Source of the DNA: Enterococcus quebecensis
Lineage (GTDB): Bacteria > Bacillota > Bacilli > Lactobacillales > Enterococcaceae
Direction of reading: 5' to 3'
DNA length: 64,000 nucleotides
Assembly: GCF_001730365.1 (NCBI RefSeq)
Contig: NZ_MIKB01000014.1
Location: forward strand, 1 to 64,000
The notes beneath the pieces were generated by a model. It saw only the letters and a program-made list of their open reading frames with translations. It searched no databases and had not been told where the DNA came from. The position numbers and the translations under genes were made by a program. Positions 19,116 to 28,168 of the stretch are shown piece after piece (the first letter of the stretch is position 1; the number at the start of each line of letters is the position of its first letter).

Positions 19116-19247
19116 ATTATAATAGCATTTGCCAAATAAAATGCAATACTTTTTTTGCTAATTTTTTGCTTTATGTTAAATAACTTGGCTTTTTTAGCAA
19201 AAAGCAAAATTCTCATTATTGCTTATTTTCTTTTTTGATGCTATTAT
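19116..19247. promoter_or_regulatory. Divergent promoters and candidate DeoR operator
   Basis: Plus strand: TTGCTT (19219-19224) and TATTAT (19242-19247), 17 bp apart, serve the kinase gene. Minus strand: a TATAAT at 19116-19121 precedes deoR, with only a poor -35. Between them a repeated TTTTTTGCT (19151-19170) is mirrored by AGCAAAAAGCAAAA (19196-19209), a plausible looped or dual operator. Confidence 0.55.
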
Positions 19248-19275
19248 TTCAGTAAATTGAAGGAGATGACTAAAT

Positions 19276-20217
19276 ATGATACATCTAATTTGTCCCAATC
19301 CGGCTATTGATCGTACACTTTTAACAGAAAATTTTACAGCCGAAGTCCCCAATCGACCTTATGAAGTAAAAGAATTTGCTGGTGGAAAAAGCTTTAATGT
19401 CGCTTATGCTATGGATTTTGAAGATTCAACAGTTCCTTATTGTATCCATACAATTTTAGGCGGAAGAAATGGTGATTACTTAAAAGAATTAGCCTTAAAA
19501 AGAGCGATTCAATTGGAAACAACTACAGTGGATGTTAACACTCGATATTGCAATATTATTGTAGATACCAAGAATGACAAAATCTATCCTGTTTATGAAA
19601 ATAGTTTTGTTTTGGATACCTATTTATTAAATAAATTTACACAACAACTCTTACAATCTATCCAGCCCAATGACACAGTTGTTTTCTCTGGGTCATTGAT
19701 GAAGGGGATGCCCGCTGACTACATTAACCAAATCCAAAATCAATTAATCGGAAAAAATATTCACTTTTTCATTGATACTAGTGGAACAGCTTTAATTGAA
19801 GCCTACAAAGGGACTCCAGATGTTATAAAAATCAATAATGAAGAATTATGTGATTTAGTTCCTGGTCAGCCCTTTAATGAACTAGATGATTACATCCAGT
19901 TTTTAAAATCGAAAACGGCCGAAGCTATTCCTTATTTCATTATCACACTAGGAGCTAAAGGTGTTGTAGCGAAGTTAAATAAACAAATTTATCATCTATT
20001 TGTCCCTCCGATAAAAGCAAAAAATCCAATTGCCTGTGGTGATTTCTTCTTGGGTGGCTTAGTCAAATATTTAACATTGGGGCAATTAGATGATATTGAT
20101 GTATTAAAAAAAGCGATCAGCTACTCAACAGCTAATGCGCTAAATTGGTTTCCTGAGATGAAACAAGACGATATCGATTATATTCAACAACACATTATAG
20201 TTGAACACTTATCGTAA
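19276..20217 (+). CDS. PfkB-family sugar-phosphate kinase (tagatose-6-phosphate kinase or 1-phosphofructokinase type)
   Basis: Predicted to phosphorylate tagatose-6-phosphate to tagatose-1,6-bisphosphate. The 313-aa protein shows the N-terminal PfkB signature EFAGGKSFNVAYA (33-45) and a C-terminal anion hole with the catalytic Asp in NPIACGDFFLGG; the usual GAGD is ACGD here. SD GAAGGAG lies 9 nt before the ATG. It diverges from the gat operon, which encodes the enzymes before and after this step but no kinase. That makes it the likely missing enzyme, although sequence alone does not exclude fructose-1-phosphate as substrate. Confidence 0.82.
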   Translation: MIHLICPNPAIDRTLLTENFTAEVPNRPYEVKEFAGGKSFNVAYAMDFEDSTVPYCIHTILGGRNGDYLKELALKRAIQLETTTVDVNTRYCNIIVDTKNDKIYPVYENSFVLDTYLLNKFTQQLLQSIQPNDTVVFSGSLMKGMPADYINQIQNQLIGKNIHFFIDTSGTALIEAYKGTPDVIKINNEELCDLVPGQPFNELDDYIQFLKSKTAEAIPYFIITLGAKGVVAKLNKQIYHLFVPPIKAKNPIACGDFFLGGLVKYLTLGQLDDIDVLKKAISYSTANALNWFPEMKQDDIDYIQQHIIVEHLS

Positions 20218-20294
20218 CTGAAGCTCACACATTCCTCTTGACCTGATACGCGTTTCATACTTTATAGTTGAAAAAAGACAGGAGGAATCAAAAT

Positions 20295-20582
20295 ATGTTA
20301 AACGGTATGCTTGAATTAACAGATCGATTAGGATTAGATTATTATTTCGTTTCTATATCACTTGAAAATACGACTTTAATCGTTCGAAGCCTAAATGACT
20401 ATTGCAAGCCCCTTGATAAAGCGGTAAATTTGGCTGAAATAAAAGGAGTCATCAGTGAAAAAGAAGGGCAATTTAATTTTATTTGTTTTGATTATGAAAA
20501 TGAGCATTATCATTTTGTTGATTATGGAAACTACTTGTTCCCTTTTTTGAAAAACATTTTATTTCCTTTAAGGAGTCATTAA
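20295..20582 (+). CDS. Unrecognised 95-aa protein
   Basis: The product is not recognised. ATG 20295 has a strong AGGAGG 8 nt upstream, whereas the ORF opening 27 bp earlier does not. The protein starts MLNGMLELTDRLGLDYYFVS and is rich in aromatic and acidic residues (FNFICFDYENEHYHFVDYGNY), with no membrane segment or signal peptide. It looks like a small alpha/beta cytosolic protein. It lies between the kinase and the LacI regulator with short gaps, so it is probably co-transcribed with both and may relate to the same sugar pathway. Confidence 0.7.
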   Translation: MLNGMLELTDRLGLDYYFVSISLENTTLIVRSLNDYCKPLDKAVNLAEIKGVISEKEGQFNFICFDYENEHYHFVDYGNYLFPFLKNILFPLRSH

Positions 20583-20603
20583 TCGTTTGGAAAGGAGTTA
20601 GTT

Positions 20604-21530
20604 ATGGCAACGATTCGTGATATTGCCACTTTATCTGGTTACTCTGTTACTACAGTGTCCCGTGTTTTGAATAATCATCCCTACGTAGCCGAGGAAAAAC
20701 GAAATAAAATCCTAAAAATCATACGTGACCTTGACTACATTCCAAGCACTAAAGCACGAGATTTGAGCCGTGGAAAATCAACACACATTGCTGTGATGAT
20801 TCCATACACTAATCATCCTTATACTGACAAAATCGTCAGCGGTATCTTACGTGCAGCTTTTAATGATGGATACAAAGTAACTCTGTTACCAACCAATTAT
20901 AATCCTACAGTTGAAAAGCAATACCTAGACGACTTAGCTGCTAAAGCTTGGGATGGTATGATCATTACATCAAAAAAAATTTCTTTTGAACGAATTGAAG
21001 GCTATTTAAAATATGCACCTATCGTTTGCTGTGAAGACACAGGTTCGTTTTCAATCCCCTGTATTTCTATTAAACGGGAGCAATCATATATTGATCTTTT
21101 TACTCGTTTGAAAAAACAAGGGTATCAGCATATTGGATTGACAGTAGGGCGAACAGAAAACGAAAGTGCTAGTACTGATTTAGTGTTAAAAACATATAAA
21201 AAGATCCTCGGTGTACTAGATGAATCAATGGTATTTAGAAACTGCTACCTATATGAAGACGGCGTACAAGCAGGACGTTATTTTTCAACTATAAAAAAGC
21301 TCGAAGTAATTGTCACTAATGGAGATGACGTTGCAGCAGGAATTCTTCAGCATCTGTCAAAAGATCAGGTAAAAGTTATTGGTGAAGAAAATTTATTATC
21401 CAGTACACTTCTAAACTTTTCCACGATTGATCACCATTTAGATCATTGTGGAGAGGCAGCTTTTCAACTACTCTTAAGAAAAGAAATCAAAACGGAAATC
21501 ATGCCATATACATTTATTGAACGAATCTAA
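20604..21530 (+). CDS. LacI/GalR-family regulator
   Basis: Transcription factor of 308 aa. The N-terminal LacI helix-turn-helix ATIRDIATLSGYSVTTVSRV and hinge helix region (ARDLSRGKSTHIAV) are followed by a periplasmic-binding-protein-like sensor domain. SD AAAGGAG precedes the ATG. It closes the kinase cluster and is followed by a terminator. The target is unknown; control of the galactitol/tagatose genes beside it is the simplest guess. A sugar kinase locus with both DeoR and LacI regulators is unusual. Confidence 0.88.
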   Translation: MATIRDIATLSGYSVTTVSRVLNNHPYVAEEKRNKILKIIRDLDYIPSTKARDLSRGKSTHIAVMIPYTNHPYTDKIVSGILRAAFNDGYKVTLLPTNYNPTVEKQYLDDLAAKAWDGMIITSKKISFERIEGYLKYAPIVCCEDTGSFSIPCISIKREQSYIDLFTRLKKQGYQHIGLTVGRTENESASTDLVLKTYKKILGVLDESMVFRNCYLYEDGVQAGRYFSTIKKLEVIVTNGDDVAAGILQHLSKDQVKVIGEENLLSSTLLNFSTIDHHLDHCGEAAFQLLLRKEIKTEIMPYTFIERI

Positions 21531-21542
21531 GACACATTAAAT

Positions 21543-21585
21543 AAGGGTCTAGAATTTTAACTTAACAGTTATTTCTAGACCCTTA
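21543..21585. terminator. Terminator between the LacI gene and the DUF1801 gene
   Basis: A 12-bp perfect stem pairs 21543-21554 with 21573-21584 between two convergent genes. The T-tract is poor. Confidence 0.6.
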
Positions 21586-21602
21586 AATACATACAATGGA
21601 CG

Positions 21603-22001
21603 TTATTTTTTATGATACGTCAGTGCCCGTTCAATGCAAAACGTCAACTCTTTAATTGGTAATTCCTGTTCAGGATCAAGCACGATTGCTCGATTCTTAG
21701 AAAACTCGAAGACCTCACCAAACAAAGCTCTAAATTCTTCTACTAATGTTGTTTGACAATGAAAGTAAACGGCGATTTTTTCAGAACCAAAACGATCAAT
21801 ACGTATGGGACTACCTGATTTTGTCACCTTGGTTGCATAAGAAGGCTGGTTCCATTTCAAACTTTCTTCAAGCTCACCAACAACGACTAAACTCGCTGCT
21901 GTTTCAAAAATAAGTTCCCGTATTTGCAACAATGGCTGTTGATAACGCTCAGGATAACTTGCAAAAATAGTCGCTACATTTACATTTGAGATTCCTTTCA
22001 T
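21603..22001 (-). CDS. DUF1801 (YdhG-like) protein
   Basis: Small cytosolic protein of 132 aa with the DUF1801 pattern: IFASYPERYQQPLLQIRELI at the N-terminus, then the ESLKWNQPSYAT motif and IAVYFHCQTTLV. Function of the family is not firmly known. SD AGAGGG precedes the ATG. It follows the effector-binding-domain gene by 15 bp, so the two form a small operon. Confidence 0.8.
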   Translation of the reverse strand: MKGISNVNVATIFASYPERYQQPLLQIRELIFETAASLVVVGELEESLKWNQPSYATKVTKSGSPIRIDRFGSEKIAVYFHCQTTLVEEFRALFGEVFEFSKNRAIVLDPEQELPIKELTFCIERALTYHKK

Positions 22002-22016
22002 CTTATCCCTCTTTCG

Positions 22017-22541
22017 TTATTTTATGGGAACCCATAATTCACACCGATAATCCACAGCTTCCATATTCCCAAGCGGGTAAAACTCTACTCTAGGAATAGC
22101 TATATTTTCATTAATTGCAGCATCGCTCCAAGGGGAATACGTTCTATTTTTTAACTGCATCAAAACATTGGGTTCAAATGATTGACCTTCATCTATTGCC
22201 TCAACGCCTGCAGAAATTGCACCAATACATTCAAAAATAGCCCAATCGGACTCAGGAAATTTGGTTTCGATCAACTCACTTTTAACTACTTTCCCCTGAT
22301 TTGAAGCTACTCCTATCGTATAATTAAATTGAGAAAATTCTCCTCTGTTATTATCTGAAACACCTAACAAGGCTGGGATTTGTCCATCTGATACAGACAA
22401 AAGCTTGGTAATTTTTTCTTCTGTCAAATTTGACCAAAAACGGGATATATCATAAAAATTTTCATTCTTTTCGATTTTAATCATCTTCTTTGTGTATCCA
22501 GTAATAGTAAAAGCAGCTTTTTTTGTAATTTGATAATCCAT
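22017..22541 (-). CDS. GyrI-like/AraC effector-binding-domain protein
   Basis: A 174-aa protein composed of a single GyrI-like small-molecule-binding domain, without a helix-turn-helix. It starts MDYQITKKAAFTITGYTKKM and ends VDYRCELWVPIK, the typical terminal strand of the fold. ATG 22541 follows GGAGATG; the longer frame has no site. Relatives bind hydrophobic or cationic compounds, or modulate regulators. Its partner gene encodes a DUF1801 protein. Confidence 0.8.
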   Translation of the reverse strand: MDYQITKKAAFTITGYTKKMIKIEKNENFYDISRFWSNLTEEKITKLLSVSDGQIPALLGVSDNNRGEFSQFNYTIGVASNQGKVVKSELIETKFPESDWAIFECIGAISAGVEAIDEGQSFEPNVLMQLKNRTYSPWSDAAINENIAIPRVEFYPLGNMEAVDYRCELWVPIK

Positions 22542-22627
22542 AGTAACATCTCCATTCATTTGATGACTATAAATTAACATACAAATGATGACACCTTTTT
22601 GTCAGTATTTAATTTTTTATAAGAAAA

Positions 22628-23353
22628 TCACATATCTGCAGAGGTGAAAACTTCGGATACATCATCATCTTCTTCTAGTTTATCAATCAAGAGTTGTAAC
22701 TGTTCTTGTTGATCCCCTGTCAGTTCTACTAACGTTTGCGGTATCATTGTCAATTCTGCTTGAGCTAAAGTATAACCCTTTTTTTCTAGCGTATCTCTAA
22801 CTGTAGTAAAATCTTCTGGCGCTGTATACACTTCAAACACTTCTTCAGATGTTTCTAGATCTTCTGCTCCTGCTTCCAACACGTTTTCAAACATTGTATC
22901 TTCGTCAACAGAAAGTCCTGTACGTTCAATTGCAATATAGCCTTTACGATCAAACATATAACTCACAGAACCTGTCTCACCTAAAGATCCGCCATTTCTA
23001 GTAAAAGCCACTCGTACATTTGTCGCTGTTCGGTTACGATTATCTGTCAAAGCATACACTAAAATCGCCACACCTGCTGGTCCATATCCTTCGTAAGTAA
23101 TCTCATCATAGTGTTCATTTTCGCCAGCACTACCTGCCTTTTTAAGCGCACGATCGATATTGTCATTTGGCATGTTAGCCGCTTTTGCTTTATCCATCAC
23201 CAATCTTAACGCCGCATTGACTGCTGGATCAGTTCCTCCTGCTTTTGCTGCTACATAGATTTCTCTAGATAATTTCTGAAAAATCTTTCCTCGTTTCGCA
23301 TCTTGTGCATTTTTTCGTCCCTGAATATTTTTCCATTTACTATGTCCTGCCAT
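22628..23353 (-). CDS. yebC: YebC/PmpR-family protein
   Basis: A 241-aa member of the YebC family, with the universally conserved N-terminus [20 protein letters not shown] and the motif [14 protein letters not shown]. Family members are described as transcriptional regulators and, in some bacteria, as translation factors easing ribosome stalling. SD AGGAGG precedes the ATG. It is monocistronic, divergent from the RpiR gene. Confidence 0.95.
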   Translation of the reverse strand: MAGHSKWKNIQGRKNAQDAKRGKIFQKLSREIYVAAKAGGTDPAVNAALRLVMDKAKAANMPNDNIDRALKKAGSAGENEHYDEITYEGYGPAGVAILVYALTDNRNRTATNVRVAFTRNGGSLGETGSVSYMFDRKGYIAIERTGLSVDEDTMFENVLEAGAEDLETSEEVFEVYTAPEDFTTVRDTLEKKGYTLAQAELTMIPQTLVELTGDQQEQLQLLIDKLEEDDDVSEVFTSADM

Positions 23354-23457
23354 TAGAATTCCTCCTCTTATAATACGTTTTCTATAACGTTCATTTACCT
23401 TCTATTTTACTATGCTTCTTAATAGTTGCAACCTTTACTCTTATTCTGGCCATTTGC

Positions 23458-23463
23458 TATACT
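23458..23463 (+). promoter_or_regulatory. Extended -10 promoter of the RpiR gene
   Basis: TGC-TATACT forms an extended -10; no good -35 is present at the usual distance. It lies about 40 bp before the GTG start. Confidence 0.5.
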
Positions 23464-23503
23464 AAATGAATAAATCAAATCCCAAATGAAAAGAGGATCA
23501 ATA

Positions 23504-24274
23504 GTGAATATCTTTTTTAAGAAACTACAAAAACAGCAAGATAAGCTCAGTCGTTTAGAACAGCAGGTTTTAGCATATATCATTGATCATCCCGAAGAAA
23601 TTGCCAAAAGTCGAATCGATGATGTCGCAAAGAAAATTTATGTATCAACAGCAACGATTAGCCGTACGAGTAAAGCTCTTGGTTATTCTGGCTTTCAAGA
23701 ATTAAAATACACTTTAATCCATCATTTGGAAGAAGAACAACATACAACTTATGAACCTTCACAAAATTTCACCCAATTAACAACACGTATACAAAATGAA
23801 ATGAGCAAAACCCTACAAGCCATCCAGCCAGAAAAGCTAGAATTAGGTGCAAGATTGCTTGCCAATAGTCAACGTGTGGAATTTTTTGGTGTAGGTAGTT
23901 CTTATACTTGTTGCTTTGAAGCCGCTCGAAAATTGACCTTTGCTGGCAGAATTTCCAGCGCCAGGGAAGATTGGGATGAACTCAGGATTGTGGCCAATCA
24001 TTTGACTTCGGATGATGTAGCGATTCTTGTTAGTTATAGTGGTGAAACGATTCTGCCATTAGAATACGTAGCTATTTTAAAAGAGAGAAATGTTCCAATC
24101 ATTGCTGTCGTCGGTTCTAAAAATAGTCCACTCGAAAAATCAGCCACGCTAGTTTTTCATGTTAACGTATCAAACGGTTACTACGGAAATATTGATATGA
24201 GTTCTAGAATTCCGATGCATCTTGTTTTAGAACTATTAATTCTTCATTATATCGAAACCTATGTAGAAATTTGA
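23504..24274 (+). CDS. MurR/RpiR-family regulator
   Basis: Transcription factor of 256 aa with an N-terminal RpiR helix-turn-helix (about 1-75, DDVAKKIYVSTATISRTSKALGYSGFQELK) and a C-terminal SIS phosphosugar-binding domain (VEFFGVGSSYTCC, VSYSGETILPLEY). GTG 23504 is chosen because AGAGGA lies 6 nt upstream; the ATG six codons earlier has no site. It precedes and parallels a PTS permease and MalY-like gene and is their likely regulator. Confidence 0.85.
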   Translation: MNIFFKKLQKQQDKLSRLEQQVLAYIIDHPEEIAKSRIDDVAKKIYVSTATISRTSKALGYSGFQELKYTLIHHLEEEQHTTYEPSQNFTQLTTRIQNEMSKTLQAIQPEKLELGARLLANSQRVEFFGVGSSYTCCFEAARKLTFAGRISSAREDWDELRIVANHLTSDDVAILVSYSGETILPLEYVAILKERNVPIIAVVGSKNSPLEKSATLVFHVNVSNGYYGNIDMSSRIPMHLVLELLILHYIETYVEI

Positions 24275-24310
24275 ACGGTCGTACATTTTTTGTAACTTCT
24301 TCCAAAAAAA

Positions 24311-24348
24311 TGAAAGCGCTTGTTTATACACTTGTAGAATCGTACACT
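24311..24348 (+). promoter_or_regulatory. Promoter with overlapping cre site upstream of the PTS permease
   Basis: TTGTTT (24320-24325) and TACACT (24343-24348) are 17 bp apart. TGAAAGCGCTTGTT (24311-24324) resembles a CcpA cre box and overlaps the -35, predicting glucose repression. Confidence 0.6.
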
Positions 24349-24408
24349 AAACCTGTTATTAGTGTTGAAAGAATCGTTTAGCTTTTCTTATTTGAAAGGA
24401 GAAATCAC

Positions 24409-25962
24409 ATGAAGAAAAAGTTTAGTTTTTGGGAATTTTTTCAAGGGATAGGTAAGACATTTATGTTGCCAGTTGCATTATTGGCTTTTATGGGCTTGAT
24501 TTTAGGGATTGGTAGTTCTTTTTCCAGTCCATCCACTATCGCCACCCTCCCCTTTTTAGATCAACCATGGTTACAAGTAATTTTCCGCTTTATGACCACT
24601 ATTGGAGGTTTTGCTTTTACGTATTTGCCATTATTATTTGCGATGGCGATTCCTCTCGGTTTAGCTCGTAATGAAAAAGGAGTAGCTGCCTTTTCTGGTT
24701 TTGTCGGTTACGTAGTTATGAACTTATCCATTCATTTTTATTTGACTGAAACTGGCAAACTTGCAGACCCAGAACATCTACGTGAAGCAGGACAAGGTAT
24801 GGTTTTAGGCATGCAATCTGTGGAAATGGGCGTTCTAGGCGGTATTATTGTGGGGATCATTGTTTACTTGCTTCATAGTAAATTTTACACGATTCAATTA
24901 CCCGATGCGTTTGCCTTTTTTGGCGGTGCACGATTTATTCCAATCATCACATCTTTAGTAATGGCGATTGTTGGTGTCTTAATCCCAATTATTTGGCCAG
25001 TATTTGCACTAGCAATCAACAGTGTGGGATTGGTGATTCAAAAAGCTGGAATTTTCGGTCCATTTTTATTTGGTTCTGGCGAGCGGTTATTACTCCCATT
25101 TGGCCTACATCATATTTTAGTTTCTATGATTCGTTTTACAGAAGCTGGTGGAACACAAGTTGTTGATGGTCAAAGCGTCTCAGGTGCACTAAATATTTTC
25201 TACGCTCAACTGCAAAGTGGTTCACCAATCAGTCCATCAGCAACAGCATTTTTATCTCAGGGAAAAATGCCGACTTTCATGTTTGGTCTTCCTGCTGCTG
25301 CCTTGGCGATGTATCGGACAGCATTACCGCAAAATCGTCATAAAATCAAAGGTCTATTGATTTCTGGCGTGATTGCTACCTTTGTTACAGGAATCACTGA
25401 GCCAATCGAATTTCTATTCTTGTTTATCGCTCCTGCTTTGTATGGTTTCCATGTAATCATGACAGGTTTAGGCTTCATGATTATGGCTTTATTAAAAGTA
25501 GTCATTGGGAATACTGATGGCGGCGTATTGGACTTTCTGATTTTCGGAGTTTTGCAAGGAACCTATACAAAATGGTATCTGGTCTTACTGGTTGGTGTAC
25601 TTTGGTTTGCGATCTATTATTTTGTTTTCAAATTTGCGATCCAGCGATTCAATTTAAAAACTCCAGGTCGAGAATTAGTTGAAGAAGACGTTACTGAACA
25701 AGAAAGAACCTACACGAAAAAAGGAAATTATAATGGCCCTTTGATTCTTGATGCTTTAGGAGGAACAGCGAATATCCTTTCTCTAGATAATTGCATCACA
25801 CGTCTACGTTTGGTTGTAGATGATATATCTGTTGTGGATGAAGAAGAATTGAAAAAACAAGGAGCCATAGGTGTGATTAAATTAGATGCAAACAACCTCC
25901 AAGTCATTATCGGTACGCAAGTTGCCTCGGTAAAAAATGAGTTGGAAAATTTGATGGAGTAG
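24409..25962 (+). CDS. PTS glucose/maltose-type IICB permease (MalX-like)
   Basis: Membrane transporter of 517 aa with an N-terminal IIC domain (about 1-420, roughly ten hydrophobic segments, GITEPIEFLF and FGLHHILVSM motifs) and a C-terminal IIB domain whose phosphorylated cysteine is C462 in LDNCITRLRL. No IIA domain is fused, so a IIA from another locus must donate phosphate. SD AAAGGAG precedes the ATG. The pairing with a MalY/PatB aminotransferase 11 bp downstream resembles E. coli malXY. The sugar is unknown; glucose, maltose or a glucoside are candidates. Confidence 0.88.
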   Translation: MKKKFSFWEFFQGIGKTFMLPVALLAFMGLILGIGSSFSSPSTIATLPFLDQPWLQVIFRFMTTIGGFAFTYLPLLFAMAIPLGLARNEKGVAAFSGFVGYVVMNLSIHFYLTETGKLADPEHLREAGQGMVLGMQSVEMGVLGGIIVGIIVYLLHSKFYTIQLPDAFAFFGGARFIPIITSLVMAIVGVLIPIIWPVFALAINSVGLVIQKAGIFGPFLFGSGERLLLPFGLHHILVSMIRFTEAGGTQVVDGQSVSGALNIFYAQLQSGSPISPSATAFLSQGKMPTFMFGLPAAALAMYRTALPQNRHKIKGLLISGVIATFVTGITEPIEFLFLFIAPALYGFHVIMTGLGFMIMALLKVVIGNTDGGVLDFLIFGVLQGTYTKWYLVLLVGVLWFAIYYFVFKFAIQRFNLKTPGRELVEEDVTEQERTYTKKGNYNGPLILDALGGTANILSLDNCITRLRLVVDDISVVDEEELKKQGAIGVIKLDANNLQVIIGTQVASVKNELENLME

Positions 25963-25973
25963 GATGAGAATAA

Positions 25974-27167
25974 ATGAATGATAAAATAAATTTTGATGAA
26001 CACATCAATCGAAAAGGAACCTTTTGTACCCAATGGGATTATGTAGCTGATCGCTTTGGTGAAGCAGATTTACTGCCATTTACTGTATCTGATACTGATT
26101 TTTCGGTACCAAAAGAGATCATCCAAACACTTCAACAAAGATTAAATCATCCAGTTTTCGGCTACACTCGCTGGAATCATGATACGTTTAAAAAAAGTAT
26201 TCAGAAGTGGTACAAGACTCGCTTTGATTATTGTCTTGACAGCGATTGGATTATTTATAGTCCCTCTGTTATCTACTCGATTTCAAAATTGATTGAATTA
26301 AAATCAGACATAGGGGAGCATGTTGTTATTCAAACGCCTGCCTATGACGCTTTCTTCAAACTGATCGAAGCTCAACATCGAACACTAATCGAAACAAAGT
26401 TACTATTTCAAAATAAGCAATACAAGATAGATTTCGATGATTTAGAGTCGAAGTTGAAACATCCGTCTTGTAAAATCTTCTTACTTTGCAGTCCGCATAA
26501 TCCTACTGGTCGTGTTTGGACGAAAGCAGAACTTACACAAATGATTCAGTTATGCGAAAAATATCAAGTCTTTCTGATTTCTGATGAAATCCATATGGAT
26601 ATTTTACGTAAAGGACAACAGCACTCGCCAATTTTTACCTATGCAATGAATCAAAAGAATCTTGCTTTATGCACCTCTGCAAGTAAGACCTTCAATACAC
26701 CTGGATTAATTGCTTCGTATCTAATGCTTCCAGATCCTGCTCTTCGTGAAGAATTTTTGAGTCTGTTGAAATATCGCGACGGACTTTCTTCCACAAGTAT
26801 TTTCGGGATGTTAAGTACCATCACAGCTTATAATCAGTGTGGAAATTGGCTAGGTCAGTTGAATGAGTATCTGGATCAAAATGTTCAATTAACCGAAGAC
26901 TTTATCAAAGAATATTTACCTGAGCTGACACTTGTCGCCTCACAAGCAACTTACTTACTTTGGATTGATTGTTCGAAACTGCCGTTTTCAATGGATTCCA
27001 TTCAAGACGCATTGATTCATCACGGAAAGGTCGCTATTATGCCTGGCATAACATACGGAGAAGCAGGTCAGTATTATCTACGATTAAATATTGGCTGCTC
27101 TAAAGAAAAACTTCTTGATGGGTTACACCGATTAAGAAAGAGCATTCAATTTTTAAAACTCAATTAA
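25974..27167 (+). CDS. MalY/PatB-family PLP-dependent C-S lyase (cystathionine beta-lyase type)
   Basis: Fold-type I PLP enzyme of 397 aa. The Schiff-base lysine is K238 in CTSASKTFN, with the PLP-anchoring motifs SPHNPTGRVW (173-182) and ISDEIHMDI (202-210). Family members cleave cystathionine or cysteine conjugates; E. coli MalY also acts as a regulator of the maltose system. The start lies 11 bp after the PTS permease and has only a moderate SD, so it is likely translated by coupling. It ends just before a strong bidirectional terminator. Confidence 0.88.
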   Translation: MNDKINFDEHINRKGTFCTQWDYVADRFGEADLLPFTVSDTDFSVPKEIIQTLQQRLNHPVFGYTRWNHDTFKKSIQKWYKTRFDYCLDSDWIIYSPSVIYSISKLIELKSDIGEHVVIQTPAYDAFFKLIEAQHRTLIETKLLFQNKQYKIDFDDLESKLKHPSCKIFLLCSPHNPTGRVWTKAELTQMIQLCEKYQVFLISDEIHMDILRKGQQHSPIFTYAMNQKNLALCTSASKTFNTPGLIASYLMLPDPALREEFLSLLKYRDGLSSTSIFGMLSTITAYNQCGNWLGQLNEYLDQNVQLTEDFIKEYLPELTLVASQATYLLWIDCSKLPFSMDSIQDALIHHGKVAIMPGITYGEAGQYYLRLNIGCSKEKLLDGLHRLRKSIQFLKLN

Positions 27168-27170
27168 ACA

Positions 27171-27212
27171 AAACAGGTAAAACAACATTTTCAGTAGTTG
27201 TTTTACCTGTTT
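27171..27212. terminator. Bidirectional terminator
   Basis: A 16-bp perfect stem pairs 27171-27186 with 27197-27212 between convergent genes, with A and T runs on its flanks. Confidence 0.85.
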
Positions 27213-27213
27213 C

Positions 27214-27423
27214 TTAATCAACAATAGCTAGTTTAAGGGAGACGTTACGTAATGTAAAAATCTCATCTTCTTTAAAAGGAATCGTACACTCTTCTTGTTC
27301 TCCGCTTAACAACTGGATATTGACACACTCTGTATCTGGAAAAATGCGATACGCAAGCATACCTAAACTAGCTATTGTTGCGGTATCTCTTATTTTATTT
27401 TTATTGATCGTTAGTCTGTCCAT
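27214..27423 (-). CDS. Unrecognised 69-aa protein
   Basis: The product is not recognised. ATG 27423 has AAGGAG 8 nt upstream, giving a protein that starts MDRLTINKNKIRDTATIASL and ends TLRNVSLKLAIVD. It is soluble with alternating hydrophobic residues, suggesting a small beta-rich fold, and has no cysteine pair or signal sequence except one Cys at each of two sites (TECVNI, EECTIP). It stands alone, with its stop touching the shared terminator. Confidence 0.6.
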   Translation of the reverse strand: MDRLTINKNKIRDTATIASLGMLAYRIFPDTECVNIQLLSGEQEECTIPFKEDEIFTLRNVSLKLAIVD

Positions 27424-27550
27424 ATTCAACACTCCTTAACATTATTATATAAGAAAATGTTGAAGAGGTGGAGGTGTGTTTCAAAAAATAAAACAACTCT
27501 TACTGATTTCCTTCATAGAAGAAATCATCTAGATTAGATACATTCCAACT

Positions 27551-28054
27551 CTACTTCTTCCGTATTTTTTTAACACCAATTACAACCAAACAAAAGACAA
27601 CTGCAGTCAACGCACCGATAGAATCAAGCATTACATCCTGAAACAACGGTGTTCGACCACCAGTCAACATCTGATGATATTCGTCTAACCCTGCATAACC
27701 TGTTGCGGCTAACCAAGCAACAACGCCTATTAGAAGTGGTTGCTTTACTTTCATATTCAAGCCTATAAACCAACTACCGCCCAATAAAAAGTACGTACCA
27801 AAATGAGCACCTTTACGGATAAAGAACTCAATGAATTTTATGTATCCTTTTGCTTCCATGCTGACTTCACTCCCAGCATAGCCAAATGAAATTCCTTTTA
27901 ATTGTTCTTCAAAGGGATGGTTACTTAATAATTTCCCTAGTGAACCAACTTGAGATTGCTGTTCATAGGTTTGAGAAGAACTGTAAAATAATACAGCCAT
28001 AATCAAAAATGCTACAACGATATAAAATTTACTATTTTTCAATTGTTTTTTCAA
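27551..28054 (-). CDS. VanZ-like family membrane protein
   Basis: A 167-aa membrane protein with four hydrophobic segments (about 10-26, 80-98, 104-122, 140-160). The VanZ-like motifs are KGAHFGTYFLLG and GLDEYHQMLTGGRTPLFQDVMLDSIGA. VanZ gives low-level teicoplanin resistance in vanA elements, but most chromosomal family members have unknown roles. Here no van genes are nearby. The start codon is TTG 28054 behind GAGGTG; no alternative ATG precedes the first membrane segment with an SD. Confidence 0.85.
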   Translation of the reverse strand: MKKQLKNSKFYIVVAFLIMAVLFYSSSQTYEQQSQVGSLGKLLSNHPFEEQLKGISFGYAGSEVSMEAKGYIKFIEFFIRKGAHFGTYFLLGGSWFIGLNMKVKQPLLIGVVAWLAATGYAGLDEYHQMLTGGRTPLFQDVMLDSIGALTAVVFCLVVIGVKKIRKK

Positions 28055-28168
28055 TCCGTCACCTCGTTTCTTATACTATAGTAGCCTTTTCTATGAAAAT
28101 AAACAATCACTCAATCTTTTTTATTATGCTATACTAGAATAAATAATTTAAGAAAGTAGGAATCGTAC

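Noticed and set aside
27551-28054. Glycopeptide resistance locus suggested by the VanZ-like gene
   Set aside because: No vanH, vanA/B, vanX or two-component genes are nearby, and VanZ-like domains are common in chromosomes without resistance.
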